Assembly: GCA_022559985.1 (NCBI GenBank)
Contig: JAFJTR010000001.1
Coordinates: 744,001 to 808,000 of the forward strand
Origin: Parastagonospora avenae f. sp. tritici 18332-5
Taxonomy: Eukaryota; Ascomycota; Dothideomycetes; Pleosporales; Phaeosphaeriaceae
Direction of reading: 5' to 3'
Length of the DNA: 64,000 bases
The notes beneath the pieces were generated by a model. It was given only the letters and a program-made list of their open reading frames with translations. It was not told the DNA's origin and searched no databases. Below are positions 35,299 to 48,308 of the stretch, in pieces (the first letter of the stretch is position 1; the number at the start of each line of letters is the position of its first letter). The translations under genes and the position numbers were made by a program.

Positions 35299-38200
35299 GA
35301 CGATATACTGCGCATGCACCCATGACCAGGAAGCCCTGCAGCATCTTCCAACCTGGTATCCTCATACGCGTCGAAATCGTCAAGCATGTTTCACCTCGAC
35401 GTGATAGTCGCGGGGTCGTCCCTCTTAGGACATGATATACGTTATCTATCGGCTCAGTGGACCTTTGCTGAAGTACATGCATATTGGTAAGCAGATCGCC
35501 CAGCCACTGTAAATCGTCGGACAACGGAGTCAGATGGACCTTGTGGATCCCCGAGGTATGAGAGCCTCTTCAGCTCCCTGTAATGATGTAGTCAAAGTAT
35601 GTACCTTTCCCAAACGGTCAGGATCGTCCAGTAACAGCTCGAATGACGTCGTGAGAATAGAGAAAACGCATTGCGGGAAAGACACGATACTCCCAGAGTA
35701 TACTCTTTCAAGCTAAGACTTCATCAAGGATCGACTTGTATTTTGTGTTTCACAAAGGATGGCCGGTTTGCGATCTCTGGAGGTCAGGACCAATCTATAA
35801 CGCAAGGTATTCCCGTGGAGTATAATTGGGTGATCTTCCGTCTTACTACCCGTTCCGCGAGGCTGTCTCCATCTGCCGTCCGCCGACGGAGATATATGTA
35901 GTCCACCCCCGCTCCTGCTGCCATGCAGCTTAGTTCCTGGCTCTTTTCTTCGCCGCACACCAGATTTCTCAACACTGCGAACGCTTTTTCTTGCGAAATG
36001 ACTCTCCTTCTGTTTCGACTGATATCGCCAGCTCCTGAACGACGACTCCTTCGCTGATCGTTTTAAACAAACACAGCTTTGCACTCATTGGTTGGAGCTC
36101 GATGGCTTAGTCCGACGTCGACTGTCCTCGGTCTCCGGGACTGCCACCAAAAAGTAAGGTCCAATGATCTTCTGCATTGCTGATTAACCGATAGATCTTG
36201 TCGTCAGTACTTCAATCATTCATCCTGCCTTGAGCAGCGTGTTAAATGGGCAAAATGAGAAATCTCATCAGGCTCACCGCGTTGATCGATTCACAACTTC
36301 AACACGACAGGGCCTGCATAGCAGCACTTGACGCGCCCTTCTCTCCTGATGGACGCAACATCGACAAGAACGCCATACAGATCCAGACAACCCTCGCAAC
36401 TCTAGACCTGGTCGCTGCACCATATCCATCGCATGACCGAAGTATAGTGTTGCACGTTGAATCACAAAAGAGTTTATGTTGTTCGGACAGCGAAATAGAG
36501 TGGGCTTTCAGTGTGTAGTGCTAGACGAGAACACGAATATTCGAGTGCTAATAGCTGTGTTACGATGCCCAGGCCCTTCTACAAATCCTTCCACATCCTT
36601 TCAATCCGCTGTTTCAGCCTCCCGTTGGGCTGTTGGCTCCTGCGCAGCACGCAATCCGCCACAACTCGAACGTCGGCCACCGCACAGGCCGCACTGCATT
36701 GTAACGCATCACTGCAGCGGGGATATTCGAAGTCCTTTTCCAATGCGACTACATGCCTGCCAACAGTCCTTGCGGACTTGAATAAAACGCTTTTTCGAGA
36801 CGGCCCATGCATCACACGCGCGAAGGACAACTTTCGGAGTACTCGCGTGGGAAAACCGTCGCAAGGCGTTTGCTCACCAGGCGGCGTCGCACCAGATTTT
36901 TGGAGAGCCCTGAGAAGAGAGTGGAGAGATGTTACGAGGCTTCGGCCTGCTTACAGCTGATAGGTAGTTGAGACTTGTCCGGCCACCCGCCTGCAGGCGG
37001 TAGCGTGGACACCTAAGTGTCTTCGGGGTCCGAAATGTCAACCGGCTCGAGATGATCAATAGCTACATCGACGTCATACCATAGCCGCCTTGAAGATCTA
37101 CAGTACGGCACAATGAGTAGCCGTTGGCACCAGACGTTCGGTGAAGTCTACCATCTGCTGGGTGTGAAGCAACGGGACTACCTGCGCACGTCCTTGCCGA
37201 ACTCGACGCTACTCATCCGCTTGGTAGACTTTAACACTATGGTTTGTGCGATTGCTCGGCTAGAACTTGTCTACTAGCAGTCCGGCAGACACGTCCCGCG
37301 TATAAGAGCATGCGTTGTGTTGTACTCCGAATATCCTCATTGGGCCCACAACATCGACTGTGTTGTTCCTACAATTGGCTTAGCCACGGCTCAATCATGA
37401 ACCCGAACACTTAACCACATGCTGGAGCGGTGTAGCGATACACACTGCACAGAGGAACCTTGACATCTGGTTTGGTATCAGCGGGACTTTACTGTACTGG
37501 TGTTAAGTGGGGGCACAGCAGTGATATGCGCGTTGGACACTGGAAGACGTACTGGAAGACGAACTGAAAGACTTCTATTTACCAGCACATGGTTATGTGG
37601 GCACGGCACACCATTGGCTTGAATAGAGCTTGCTTCAAGACTACAAAGTTTTCTGTTTTCACGCTCTCGTCACGCTCAACTCGCAGCACAGAAGAACGCA
37701 TTCTCGCCACATGTCTCGTTATATCCGCCCTGGTGGAGGGGCACGATGGATAGCGCGCGAGCCGGTGATCTTATCACCACTACCTTATTTGACGTTGGAA
37801 ACGAAGATCGTTGTGCGTATACCTGCCCATGCTCTGCTGGTGGGGCTACGGAACCTCATCTCTGGTATCCTTGCCGAAACGTCCACGTTTTTTCCCCGTA
37901 CTCACGCGTCGCACCCACCACATCGTGGACCTTCCAACACATACCTCCACTTGTTTGGCCCAACATCCCAGGCATCATGCATGTCACCTCCTCATGAGCT
38001 TCGCTTCAAGCAACACGTGCATGCACCAGTGTGCTTCGAATGTCTTGTTCCATCAAACACGACTCGTAGCAGTCGGGCTACTACACGTGCGATTGTCCTG
38101 TACTGAGCGCTCCCAAATATGGCCATACTTACTGAACTTAAGAGAGTACAGATCAAAGCAAGAGTGTCGACCCAAGGACCCACGCCTCGAACATGCGGTG

Positions 38201-40080
38201 GCTCAATGTTTCAAGGTCGAACACGACTGGGGTGGACGGAGTTTCCCTTGTCAGCATGAGTCGCGAGGGGGGTTCGTTCGCAAGCAAGAGAACCGAGATG
38301 AAAAGCATTCACTTTTGCGCTGTCGCAGCGCCTTCTACCGAAGCATGGAGGTGTTCAGGTTCCAATGATTGCAGACTGCAGCGCTGTATGCGTCGGTGGG
38401 CGCCTGATTGCCATGATCTTCATACACATCTGGGCAGTGCTCCCCAAGAGTGCTCGAAAGTTTGGAACAACCTGGCAAGGATCGGGAATCTTGCGCCAAG
38501 CTTTGCAAAGCCGCGGGGGCAGCCGTGCGGCGGGAGAGCGCTTGAATCAGGACAGACACCACACCACCTGCCGCTGCGCGAACACCCACCAACAACCCCT
38601 CATCCTCAGTTCCAACATTGCACCCTGCACAGGAATGGGTCTTTCCGCTCTAGCACGAGGGCGTTGAAGGATCCCTACACAGTACTACACGCTACGGATA
38701 GTATTGCTGATGTACTGCGCGACTGTCAGCCTTGAGCAATGGAGGCTGAGCATGCCGGTACCACCACGATCAGGATGAGGCTACGGCTGTTACTATTTTG
38801 CGACATCGGTAACGTTTCAGCGATCTTTGAGGGGTCTGAATCCTACACCTTATCAGGCGCCCCACTCTGAGCATCGTTCTGTGCAGTACAATCTGCCTCC
38901 CTTGGTTGGCTCAGTCGGCCCGGGGCAGCATACCAGCAAATGACATGGTCAGCATCGCCGCATGGTTCAGATAGGCTTAGAGACCGTACGACATTGAGTC
39001 CTCATCAGAGTCAGTATCAACGATCGGGCTGTCTTTCACCGCACTTGTAGGCAGCATCCATTCCTCGTTCGCAGACACATGGACGGTGTAAGATCGTCCC
39101 ACGTCGCACCTGGTGTTCCAGCATTAGGCTTTGCGAACACCAACACTGCCCTAATATCATACCTGCAAAGGCGCAAACGATCGTTTCATGAAGTCCACCG
39201 CCATGATGTCAACAATCACAGCCTCAGGCATGCTGATCTTAAGCCGACCTCAAGAGGCACTTCACAAGCGCCGTTTATTTTCGTGTTACCAAAGCTGGAC
39301 TAGTCAGCACTAGTACCTGTGGCAGGTCATTGGAGCGCGATAGGATGCGAGTTAATCAATGTGGTTTGGTGCAGCATGGGCTTACAGACTGGCGTGCCTG
39401 TCATCGTCGGAAAGACGGCCGCAAAAGGACCGCTGGCGCTGGATACCAGACCACCGGTCCCTCGTGGTAGTAATCTACTCCACGCAGACAGCTATTTTTT
39501 GTCCTGCGCAGCCTCTTCGAACTCACTGAGCCCCGATCCTACCGGTACGGTCCGCTGAACACAAATGTTTCCAAACTTTCTACAACGGTTACTGCGCCCT
39601 CGTGGCATGCGGGAAGATCTACGACGAGGTATTAGAACGACTCTTAAACATTCTAAGAATGTTACGATACCGGACAACGCGACTAAAGGCGTTAATTTGT
39701 CGACATCCACTGAGGCGGCTCGAGCTTAGTTCTTAGCAGGCATCAATGCGCTCACCTTGACTACGCTAGTCTTGATGTAGAGTGTGGACCTGCCGTCAGC
39801 CTTCAGCCCCAGGCTAACCCAAGCGTGCCCGCTTTCTGCAACTATCCTTGTACCCTGGCCCTGGCTTCCCTCAAGCGTCAGCGTAATGCACACCCTGCCA
39901 TCCACCTGCACCGGCGACTGAAGCCTGCGTGCTGCATGCCGAATCCTTCTCATCGATCTTTACTGCATTTGGCCTGGATCAGCATGTGGCTGTTGGTCCC
40001 CCAATTCACTTTCCTATATAACGTACTGCTCACCATTCGACGTTCAGCCTGCACCCTAAGAACGTCTCGTAAGACACACC
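35299..40080. other. 4.8 kb gene-poor stretch
   Basis: Several frames of 80-180 codons exist (for example 38193-38735, 37630-38106) but none has a domain, a signal peptide or convincing splice partners, and their composition looks random. A short 12-base tandem (CTGGAAGACGTA-like, three units) lies at 37540-37572. No transposon ends recognised. Confidence 0.5.
37540..37572 (+). repeat. Three-unit 12-base tandem
   Basis: CTGGAAGACGTA, CTGGAAGACGAA and CTGAAAGAC follow directly. Isolated and not in a recognised gene. Confidence 0.5.
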
Positions 40081-41605
40081 ATGTTCCAAGCAGTTCCTCA
40101 ATCCTTTACATCTCAGCAAGCACCATCACCGCCGGTGGACAACATGCACTCCATTCCAAAAGCCACCACTATCATGGCTTCCCGACCAAATGGTCAGCCG
40201 AAGCCTCGCAAGATGAGGGCGTCTTGCGACGCTTGCTCCCGTGCCAAGGTATGAATGACAGTGTTTGATGATGAGCAGCTTTATTGACTCAACTACAGGT
40301 CAAGTGTGACAAAGTGAGGCCTATATGCCACCGTTGTGGTAGCATGGGAATATGCTGTAACTACTCTCCGTCAATGAGGTATGAATGAAAAGCTTGATGT
40401 GACACGGTCTGAATCTAACGAAGCATAGACTTGGGAAGCCCCGCAAGAACAGGAATCCTGATGGGACGATTGTGCGCGATGTATCACCTGCTAGTAACTG
40501 TGGACCGATGGCACCTCGACCTGACATGATCCCGCGTACTACGGTCTATGCATCAGAGAGCTCTCCAGAGCCCACAGATCCTTTTTTCTTTGGACCTGCC
40601 ACTCCAGAGTACCATTCCAATTACCAGGATGCTTTCATGGCAGGCGGTTTCGATGGAAGCCAATCTCCAGCATCCTTCTCCGAAACCGGATCACTCGTCA
40701 GCGGCTGGTCTAACGACGATCAGTTGATGTTTGGCAGCCCACCAGACATCTACGCGCCAGTACCGCAGTTCACTCCTGTTGCTCCCACGTTTCACGGACA
40801 CGTGCGCAGCACCAGCTTGCACAGCCAGCCAGAAATGTTTGCTCCAATGGATTCCTTGAGCTCACCACCGCTCGGTCAGACATTCTTTCCTATAACAGAT
40901 TCGATGTTCCCTCAAGACAAGATGGTAAACTCACCGCCTCAAATGGTACCTGCGCCTCTGCCCACTCCTCCTGCCTCAGCAACTATGCCAAACCACGACT
41001 GCACTCAGTTCGCATTCCAAACACTGAACAGCTTATACTCTCCACCCAGCTCACAACCATCGGCTAACGACTTCAACGGCACATCGGAATGTCTTCCGAC
41101 CTTGGATGCTGTCCTTGCTACCAACAAGTCTGCCGTCGACAAGCTCTACGTTCTGCTTGGCTGCCCTTGCTCGACCAACCCCCACTTCTCTACTACTATT
41201 GCCTTCACAATCACTAAGATCTTGTCCTGGTACCAAGCCATCGCGGGAGTGCACGATAAGGATGATCCTACGGTTAATACCTCCATGGAAGCCTTCATTC
41301 ATACACCGATCTCTTTAGGTGATTTCCGGCTTGAGGTTGAGGACGAAGAGACTTTCCGAACCCAACTTGTTCTTGGAGAGCTTCGCAAGGTCGAGAAGCT
41401 CATCGACAAGTTCTCTGAGCGGTACTGTAAGAGCGCTAATCCTACCGAAACCGGCATCGAGGGTGGCGTATACAATGCCTTGGAGCAGTTGCTTCGCACT
41501 CGCGTGCGCGATACCTTCAAGATCACAATGCGCACAGCCCCCGAAGACGTCAAGCGCCAGGTCGCCTCGCGCTCGCAGAACCGCACCCGGTTCAATACCT
41601 TGTAA
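40081..41605 (+). CDS. Zn2Cys6 transcription factor with AflR-like C-terminus
   Basis: Exons 40081-40248, 40299-40378 and 40429-41605 give 474 residues; introns of 50 bases each (GTATGA ... TACAG and GTATGA, CTAAC, CATAG). The binuclear zinc cluster is C49-x2-C52-x6-C59-x6-C66-x2-C69-x6-C76, preceded by a basic stretch and followed by the linker MRLGKPRKNRNP. The middle is Pro/Ser-rich. From about residue 300 the sequence CLPTLDAVLATNKSAVDKL ... CPCSTNPHF ... KILSWYQAIAG matches the AflR domain of regulators of aflatoxin-type and related polyketide clusters. It is a nuclear activator or repressor by family. No backbone biosynthetic gene lies within reach in this window, so its targets are not local or not visible. 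Confidence 0.92.
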
Positions 41606-42244
41606 AGTTTGTGTTGTACTCTTAGCGCTTTCAATTCTCCCTTCAATGCCGTTTTACGATACCATTGTTACTCAAGCGGAACATTTATCCACTGTCGGTC
41701 TACTCTCAGCAATTCAGCCTTGCCTAAACAGTACTCCAATGTCTATCTGTACATATTTAACGAGGTCTTACTTCCGAGTCTCCACACATACGCAGCAAAA
41801 AGAAACAAGGCAGTTAGTTACGCGGCTTTTGTCCTTGGCCAAGCATGGCGATACTACGTTTATGCTTGTAGCACAATCAATACGAATGAAAATATCCCGA
41901 TTGCACAATTTATTCCCCTCGCCACGATGTTTGTTTTACGGCCATGGTTTTACGTAGTTTTTCCCCACGCTTCATATCCCCGGCTATCTACAAGATGCGA
42001 CATCGTCGGCCCTTTGTCGTGGCCTAGCAACATCGGCGATGCAGACTGCCTCCGAGTTTCCCGCACTTGCAGATGTGACGACAACGTCGCCAACTTGGAT
42101 TGAATCCTTCGCGCATCTCTAGGCTAGATGTGATGAATTAGCTTCCCAACCCTGGTCTGACTTGACGAACTTGCTTGATCAAAGCATCGAAAGTGAACAA
42201 GGTATCTTGGTCAGCTCACCCGTCTGGCGAGGAAAAGCCCCCAA

Positions 42245-42302
42245 AATACCGGGATAAGCCATGCTAGTCTCCTGCTTGAGGCAAAATACCTTACCCGGTA
42301 TT
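42245..42302. repeat. Short inverted repeat
   Basis: AATACCGGGATAAG at 42245-42258 pairs with CTTACCCGGTATT at 42290-42302, apart from one bulged A, around a 31-base loop. It could be a hairpin or a remnant of a small inverted-repeat element. Confidence 0.6.
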
Positions 42303-43288
42303 ATGGTTAGCTTAGCATGAGGCATACTTGCGATCTGATTGATGAGGTTTTGGGACTAAGGAGACGGGTAAGCGCCCCCAAGATTTGGGACAAAAAGGCG
42401 AATGCGCAAATTGTTGGCTACGAGATTGGACGAATCCAAATATCGGCATGCCTCCCAACGGCGCTGTCAATCCTACTGATAGGCTTTGTACCATTGTTAG
42501 CAGGCCAATTGTTGGAAATGTACCTATGGTAGCTGCGACCCGGCTATTGCACCGGAGGTGCACCGCAGCGCGTAGACGGGCTGTTGGGTACGCAAGATCA
42601 ACAGCGGCTGCCAGCATTCGATCGTCACCATCAGCAAATCTACATGAACATCGTCCCATGATCCAACAGTGGATGCTTGGATTACAAGCTGTGATTCGCC
42701 ATTTGGCTTCTGCCGCTAATTAGTTGTTTCCCACATGCTCTCTGTCTCCGGAGAAGGGCAGACAAGCAATGGAGGGGCGGGAGGCTTTCCAGCCACAACG
42801 AAACGAACAGGGAACGGATCGTCTCACACCAGCGCTGCACCGAGATGGGCTAGATTGAGACGGTCGACATCGCTGGCGTGAAGCGGCGTGCGCTGCAGCT
42901 CGATGGGGCCGTAAAACGTACATTAGCGGCTGACATAAGGGCTGAGGGGAACTGAGCGCCCTAGGAACACTTCTGACGAGAGACTGTGTTGACTGAGCAG
43001 CTTATCGCTGCGATTGGACTCGATCATAATTGCACCTCTTGAACGAAGGAATAAGAGGCGTTGCGGATTTTGCCCGTCCCGATAGCGCGCATAGACGACC
43101 AGTTCGCCCATCGCAAACCAACCGCAGATCCATCACCTGACCGTTCTGATTCGGAACACGTTTCTGTCCATCTTCATCGCAGACAAGCCGTGGGTACCTG
43201 GTCTCGCACACACATCTGTCTCCGCCTCAGGCATGCAGATCTATTCAAGTCGCGCCGCTTGTGCCGAGCTCCCAAGCTTCGTCCTGCC

Positions 43289-43312
43289 CACACACACACA
43301 CACACACACACA
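43289..43312. repeat. (CA)12 microsatellite
   Basis: An uninterrupted CA dinucleotide run of 24 bases in intergenic DNA. Confidence 0.95.
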
Positions 43313-45635
43313 AACTGCACCACGCGTTTTACGCCCTCTCATCATCACGATGATAGCCTACTGCGCTAAACTGGGAACACCCAGCATCAAGCATTTCGTA
43401 CCCGGACGCCCAAAACGGGAAGCTCAGCCAAAAATGGAAGCTGGGCTGTGCGCGCCTTGCCTGGCGTGGCTAGATAGGGCGCCTCATGGGAGGACTCGCT
43501 GTCTGATTGGAAACGATAGATTGAGTTGCACATGCGTGCGCGTGTGTAACGGGAGAGATCCAATGATCGAAGGCCGGGAGGCTTATGGCTTGCAGCTTGC
43601 AAGCTTACACCCCTGACGTAACGAAGCATCAACGGTGCTTTTGGCGCATGTGAGCGCAACCGAGTGGAAGATGAAAAGAGGATCCGGTCAGTGCACGAGG
43701 CGCAGAGTACACTGCGGTTTATTTCCGTTGGGGCGTCCGTGTAGGTACCTATGGTATGCCCCTCATACCCACCATTACGCCTCAGTAGTGGAGGACCCTT
43801 CTCTGTCATGGCGTCCTCCACAGATGCTAGTCATAGCCTCGTCAGCCAGTCTGTGGAGATTTGAGGTTTACGGCAATTTCTGTTACTTAATACAGTATCT
43901 TCAGGCCCCAAAGGCGCCCGTAGAGTTACGCAGGTCTTTCGTTGAAGGCAGGGCTCACAAAAAGGGCAATATCTAGCGACTACAAGGGCTCCACTAAGCA
44001 GCGCAATGGTGCTGTACTTTCAGCCATGTGGTCGGCAGGGAACCACCTCACAAGGTCCCATCGCAGTGGTCCCTCCCTGTCCCTACTGAAACAGCGACAC
44101 CAGGCGGCCTCCTGTACTCAGTGCGGGTGATGATCGGGGACAGAGCATCGGATATCCAGATGGAGCAATTCGGGGGTCTCAGTCCGTTCTCAAACCAGGT
44201 AACTAGGTTTCCCAAGGGCCGAATCATGAAAATCATCGAGATTGAATGTCATCGCGCTTTGGTCACATGCTCTCGAGGCGCGTGCGCGAGAAAACCAAAA
44301 GCAAAAGTAAGAACCTATGTATGTTGTCGCGGCCACGAAAAACGTGCAGACACCGGTGGTCGAGGGACGTGTGTGGCTTGAGTCCTCGAGAGATCGTCGT
44401 TCAAGCGTGCCTCGTGGGGTATCGACCGTGGCGCAACGTACGCATTCCCGAAGCACACAAGCACTGGTTGAGCTTTGATTTGGTTATTGTCATCCAGTCA
44501 GTTATCAATTTTAGGTGTGGCATCTGGGGACTATCGCAACTCGTAGCGCAGCCTCGAGACCAACCATCACGCCCACCACCTAGGAGCTTCCTTGTGCGGA
44601 TGCAACACCCCAGACAGCTGTACGACCTTCTGCAAGTCTGAATCAGATACAGCAGCGGTAAAAGGTAGATGTCGTGGCTAGCGATGCTCCGATTATCGTG
44701 TCACTCTGTTAGTGCTTCCCCAGATACCTATCGACCGGTCAATGTCCATCACGCAAATCTTCTGACGATCCAAACAGAGTGCTGGAAACGATACGCAGTC
44801 GGTTGAACAAGTTACCGTGCTGATGGATGATGACGAACTGCGCTTGTGCGCTGGCGGCTGATCATTATCTGAGTTTCGTAAAATATGCCTTCTCGAGATG
44901 GTGTACCAAGAGCTTGGGATTCGTTTCAAGTGGGGGGTCGACTTTATCTGACATGCGCTGCATCGGGGCATGGGAGAATAATGTAGCGAGGCAGCAGGTG
45001 GATGCTGGATATGTCGAGGTAAGCTCACGCCATCCAATGGCTGCTGGCAATGTCTGCAAAGTCAATTTTCCCCACCCACTTTCGCAACTTTCCAAGCGCT
45101 GAGATATCGTAGTGCTCACCTGCGTTCTCAACCGAGCTGATGGTTGCATATGTCCTGCCTGATGCAGTGCTTTCCAACCCACCACTGCACGTCGCCTGGG
45201 TCATCACTATCGCCATCTCACTCACACCGCAAGCTCGCGACGCGACGTAATACAATACTGAACCGAAGTCTGTGCTTTCACCTCATGTCTGCACACACTG
45301 CAGCACACCTCCGAAGCCGAAACACAACCTTCTAGCGCGATTCCAGAACGTCAGCATCCCACAAGAGACATGCATAAGCGAAGCCAGGGCTCGAGCAGAT
45401 CGTTTGGGTAATTGTGCGATGATGTTCTCGGTGCTTACTGGCCCTTTCTCGTATGTCGGGCGGGTAAAACAACCAACGGCCCTCGCCGCACATGTGCATG
45501 CAAATTCTTTACGGCAGAATCTTCGCGGAGGATAATTGTATCAAGAACGCCTTGCCGAACGTTTTAGCCATCCTTGTAAGGAACCCGAGCGCGTGGCAAG
45601 TTACGCCCTGAGGCGAACCGCTGAGGACCCATATT

Positions 45636-45704
45636 GGATCCATGGATATCACACTCAACCCTGCAACCGCAACGTGAATGACTTGGATGCTATTCCATGG
45701 ATCC
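45636..45704. repeat. Inverted repeat with GGATCCATGGATA arms
   Basis: GGATCCATGGATA at 45636-45648 is the reverse complement of TATTCCATGGATCC at 45691-45704 apart from one extra T; the spacer is 42 bases. Confidence 0.65.
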
Positions 45705-47371
45705 AGTTGCACGGTCCGTCGCGTGTGCATCCGCTGCATATTTAATCTCGGACCATGTTGTTGGAAGGCTCCCGTCGGCGAAGTCGTATCATGTGTTTAA
45801 GGTCGTATGTCTTCGCGTCCAACGCGACTCTTGGTGATGTCGACGGCATATTGCACCTACCTTGTCTTAGAACCAGTGCATTGGCGCGTGGGTCTGAGGC
45901 GTGGTGGAAGGATGCTCACTGCGCCGAACCCAGGTGGACGCCCGAAGAGTGGCGAGATGCAGCAGCAGAATGGCTGAAACAGTCCGACAGGCTGGTCTGG
46001 GTCGCTTTGAGGGAAGTTCCGCTGCGGTGCGGATGTTGATGCTGCGTGGTGAGTACCCCTGTGTACAATATCGCAGAAGTCTAGACTGGGTTGTGGGCAT
46101 GAAGTCACGATGCATGCTCCTCGTCTCGTGGTGGTGCAGAAGTACGGCGTGGTTACTTCGCCCCCAACAGCCATTTTCAAGGCTTGTGGGTTCCTGAGCA
46201 GAGGCTGAGTGTCGGCAACGAGGTTTGTAATGTCTCCACCAACTCGCCGACTAAGGTCGTGGTACTTTCATGAGACCCACCCCGTCAACAGCCATGATAG
46301 TGTCTGACCAAAAAAACTCTGTCTTTCGCCCATGTCTGATCATGAGGCCACCCAAGCTCAATAACATGGTCAGACACTGTGTACCTCGTAGACACATGGG
46401 TTCATTGCCGTCCCATGGTGCCCATGTATGAAGCACACAACTCGTCTATTCTGAGATGTCATGCACGCTCACCAGACACCATGCCTCACCTCCGTACTCT
46501 CTAGTACGGTATCTCCGTGATACATACTGTGCAATAGTCGTAGAATTGAACATCTCAGGCTTAAGAGTAATGCAGAGATCATCTTTTGAACAGATGCACA
46601 AAACGTTCTGATCTTGTGGTCTTTGCAGGACGTGTTTGTGTGACAAGTCATGGTTCATTCCGAATTCAACTGGACTTCACACACAGGCAGTTCACGCAAT
46701 GTCTTAATTCGCCACACTTTCGTGGCAGATTGTTCGCTCTGATCGCCTGCGCCATACCATGCGGCCCCGTCTCCTAGAGATTAATTTGTAAAGACTTCTA
46801 ATATCTACCATCACTTCCCTCGTCGTAGACATCAGATCACTCACTTCTGGTGTAGATTACGCGATTGCCTCACATTCCTCGCTACAGTGCGTTTTCCTTC
46901 TCCGTCATTCCGTTAGCTGTGTTCTCTTGTTCACAGTGCCTTGTGCATTTCACTACTGTTCTACAATCCCGCGCATCCATCAGAACGCAGAGCTGCATCT
47001 CACTGCACATGCGAAAGGCACACACTCGATCAAACTCCCTCTGTGAATACCTCGCGTCTACATACTTGACCGAATATGGTTTGCCAATCCGCTACTCCTC
47101 AAATCCTCGTCTGGAACGCAGAATGTACATTTCCTAGCTCGCCGCCAATGAAGCAGAATAAGTACTCTCGAGCCTTCTCTTCATCCGATATCGACCAATA
47201 TCAGCGTCTTATACACCGACCATACCTACAGCACGTCACACACGCAAACACAGTGAGTCATCGCATTCCAGGCATCCATGCACACAACAAACACCCTACG
47301 TACAACAACCACCACCTTCCCACCCCTTCCTAACCCAAGCCACAAACTCCAGACCCCCAAAATCCATCCCC

Positions 47372-47920
47372 ATGGCCCTCAAAACTCACACCCACCCCTC
47401 CCCCTCCTTCATCGAATCCGCCGGCGCCATCCTCCTCTCCCGCAACCACACACACATCTGCCTCCTCAACCTCCTCCCGACAAACACATACACCCTACCC
47501 AAAGGCCGGCGCAACATCCACGAATCCCGCTCTGCCTGCGCGCTGCGCGAAGTCCGCGAAGAAACTGGCTATGCATGTAAACTCGTACTTGTACGCATGG
47601 CCACGCGCCAAACTGCCCCGGACGATGCCGTCGATGTGCCGGATGTGCCGCGCGTGCGGGATGCGCTGTGCGAGCCGTTTATGTTTCAGGTGAGGGAGTT
47701 GGGGAAGGAGGGGGTGAAGATTCTTTGGTGGTTTGTTGCGGTGGTGGATGGGGAGGGGATGGGTGGAGGAGGGGAGGAAGGGGTGAAGCCGGAGTGGGTG
47801 GCGGTGGGGGAGGCGTGCGGGTTGTTGGGGTTTGAGAGTGATAGGGAGGTTGTTAGGGCGGGGGTGAGAGTTTTGGGGGATACGCTTGGGGGGTTAGGGG
47901 GCTTGGTGGAGCGTGAGTGA
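47372..47920 (+). CDS. Nudix hydrolase
   Basis: A single exon of 182 residues. The Nudix box is perfect: G45-x5-E51-x7-R59-E60-V-x-E63-E64-x-G66-Y, in the setting FIESAGAILLSR ... YTLPKGRRNIHES. A strand KILWWFVAVV follows. The C-terminal 50 residues are Gly/Val/Glu-rich. The family hydrolyses nucleoside diphosphates linked to another group (for example diphosphoinositol polyphosphates, ADP-ribose, dinucleotides). The TLPKGR start of the box resembles diadenosine or diphosphoinositol polyphosphate hydrolases (Aps1/DIPP-like), but the substrate is inference. The coding strand turns very G-rich in the last third. Confidence 0.9.
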   Translation: MALKTHTHPSPSFIESAGAILLSRNHTHICLLNLLPTNTYTLPKGRRNIHESRSACALREVREETGYACKLVLVRMATRQTAPDDAVDVPDVPRVRDALCEPFMFQVRELGKEGVKILWWFVAVVDGEGMGGGGEEGVKPEWVAVGEACGLLGFESDREVVRAGVRVLGDTLGGLGGLVERE

Positions 47921-48308
47921 TGGAGGGAGAGATGGTACTTGCCTAATTGGACAGTTCAAATAAACTGTTGATTGTAGCGGGGTTTTTGGGGTCCTGCGGC
48001 GACGGGATGGTGTCAGGAGGGGGCCAGGTGAGCAACAAGAAGGTAAATGAAGAAATTTGCAGTGGTGGATCGAAAGGATAGTGCCAAAGAGCTATACGTT
48101 TCACTCGAAAACCTGCAGTGTTCGACACTTGAAATCGATTGCCTCATTAGGAAGTTACCAAGTGTCCCAGAGACATGGTGAGAGAATTAATTTGTTCTGA
48201 GATCTATGGGATGCTGTCAAGGACATATGCACGGATTTTGCTTCTGAAACCATTCATCGTGAGCATCCTTGTAGCTTTACCCTATATACAAGGCTCAAAC
48301 GATATGCT
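47921..48308. other. Convergent intergenic region, no gene seen
   Basis: Between the Nudix gene (+) and the membrane-protein gene (-). No protein-like frame. Confidence 0.5.

Larger units (their letters stand above)
41606..47371. other. 5.8 kb gene-poor stretch
   Basis: No convincing gene. It holds an inverted repeat (42245/42290), a (CA)12 microsatellite (43289) and an inverted repeat (45636/45691), listed separately. The frame at 45755-46039 reads somewhat like protein but has no splice or domain support. Confidence 0.5.

Noticed and set aside
37630..38735. Overlapping open frames of 130-185 codons
   Set aside because: Composition appears random, the frames overlap each other in several phases, and no domain or signal is present.
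45755..46039. Plus-strand frame with Trp-rich segment (EAWWKDAHCAEPRW)
   Set aside because: No splice partners, domain or start context; surrounding sequence is noncoding.
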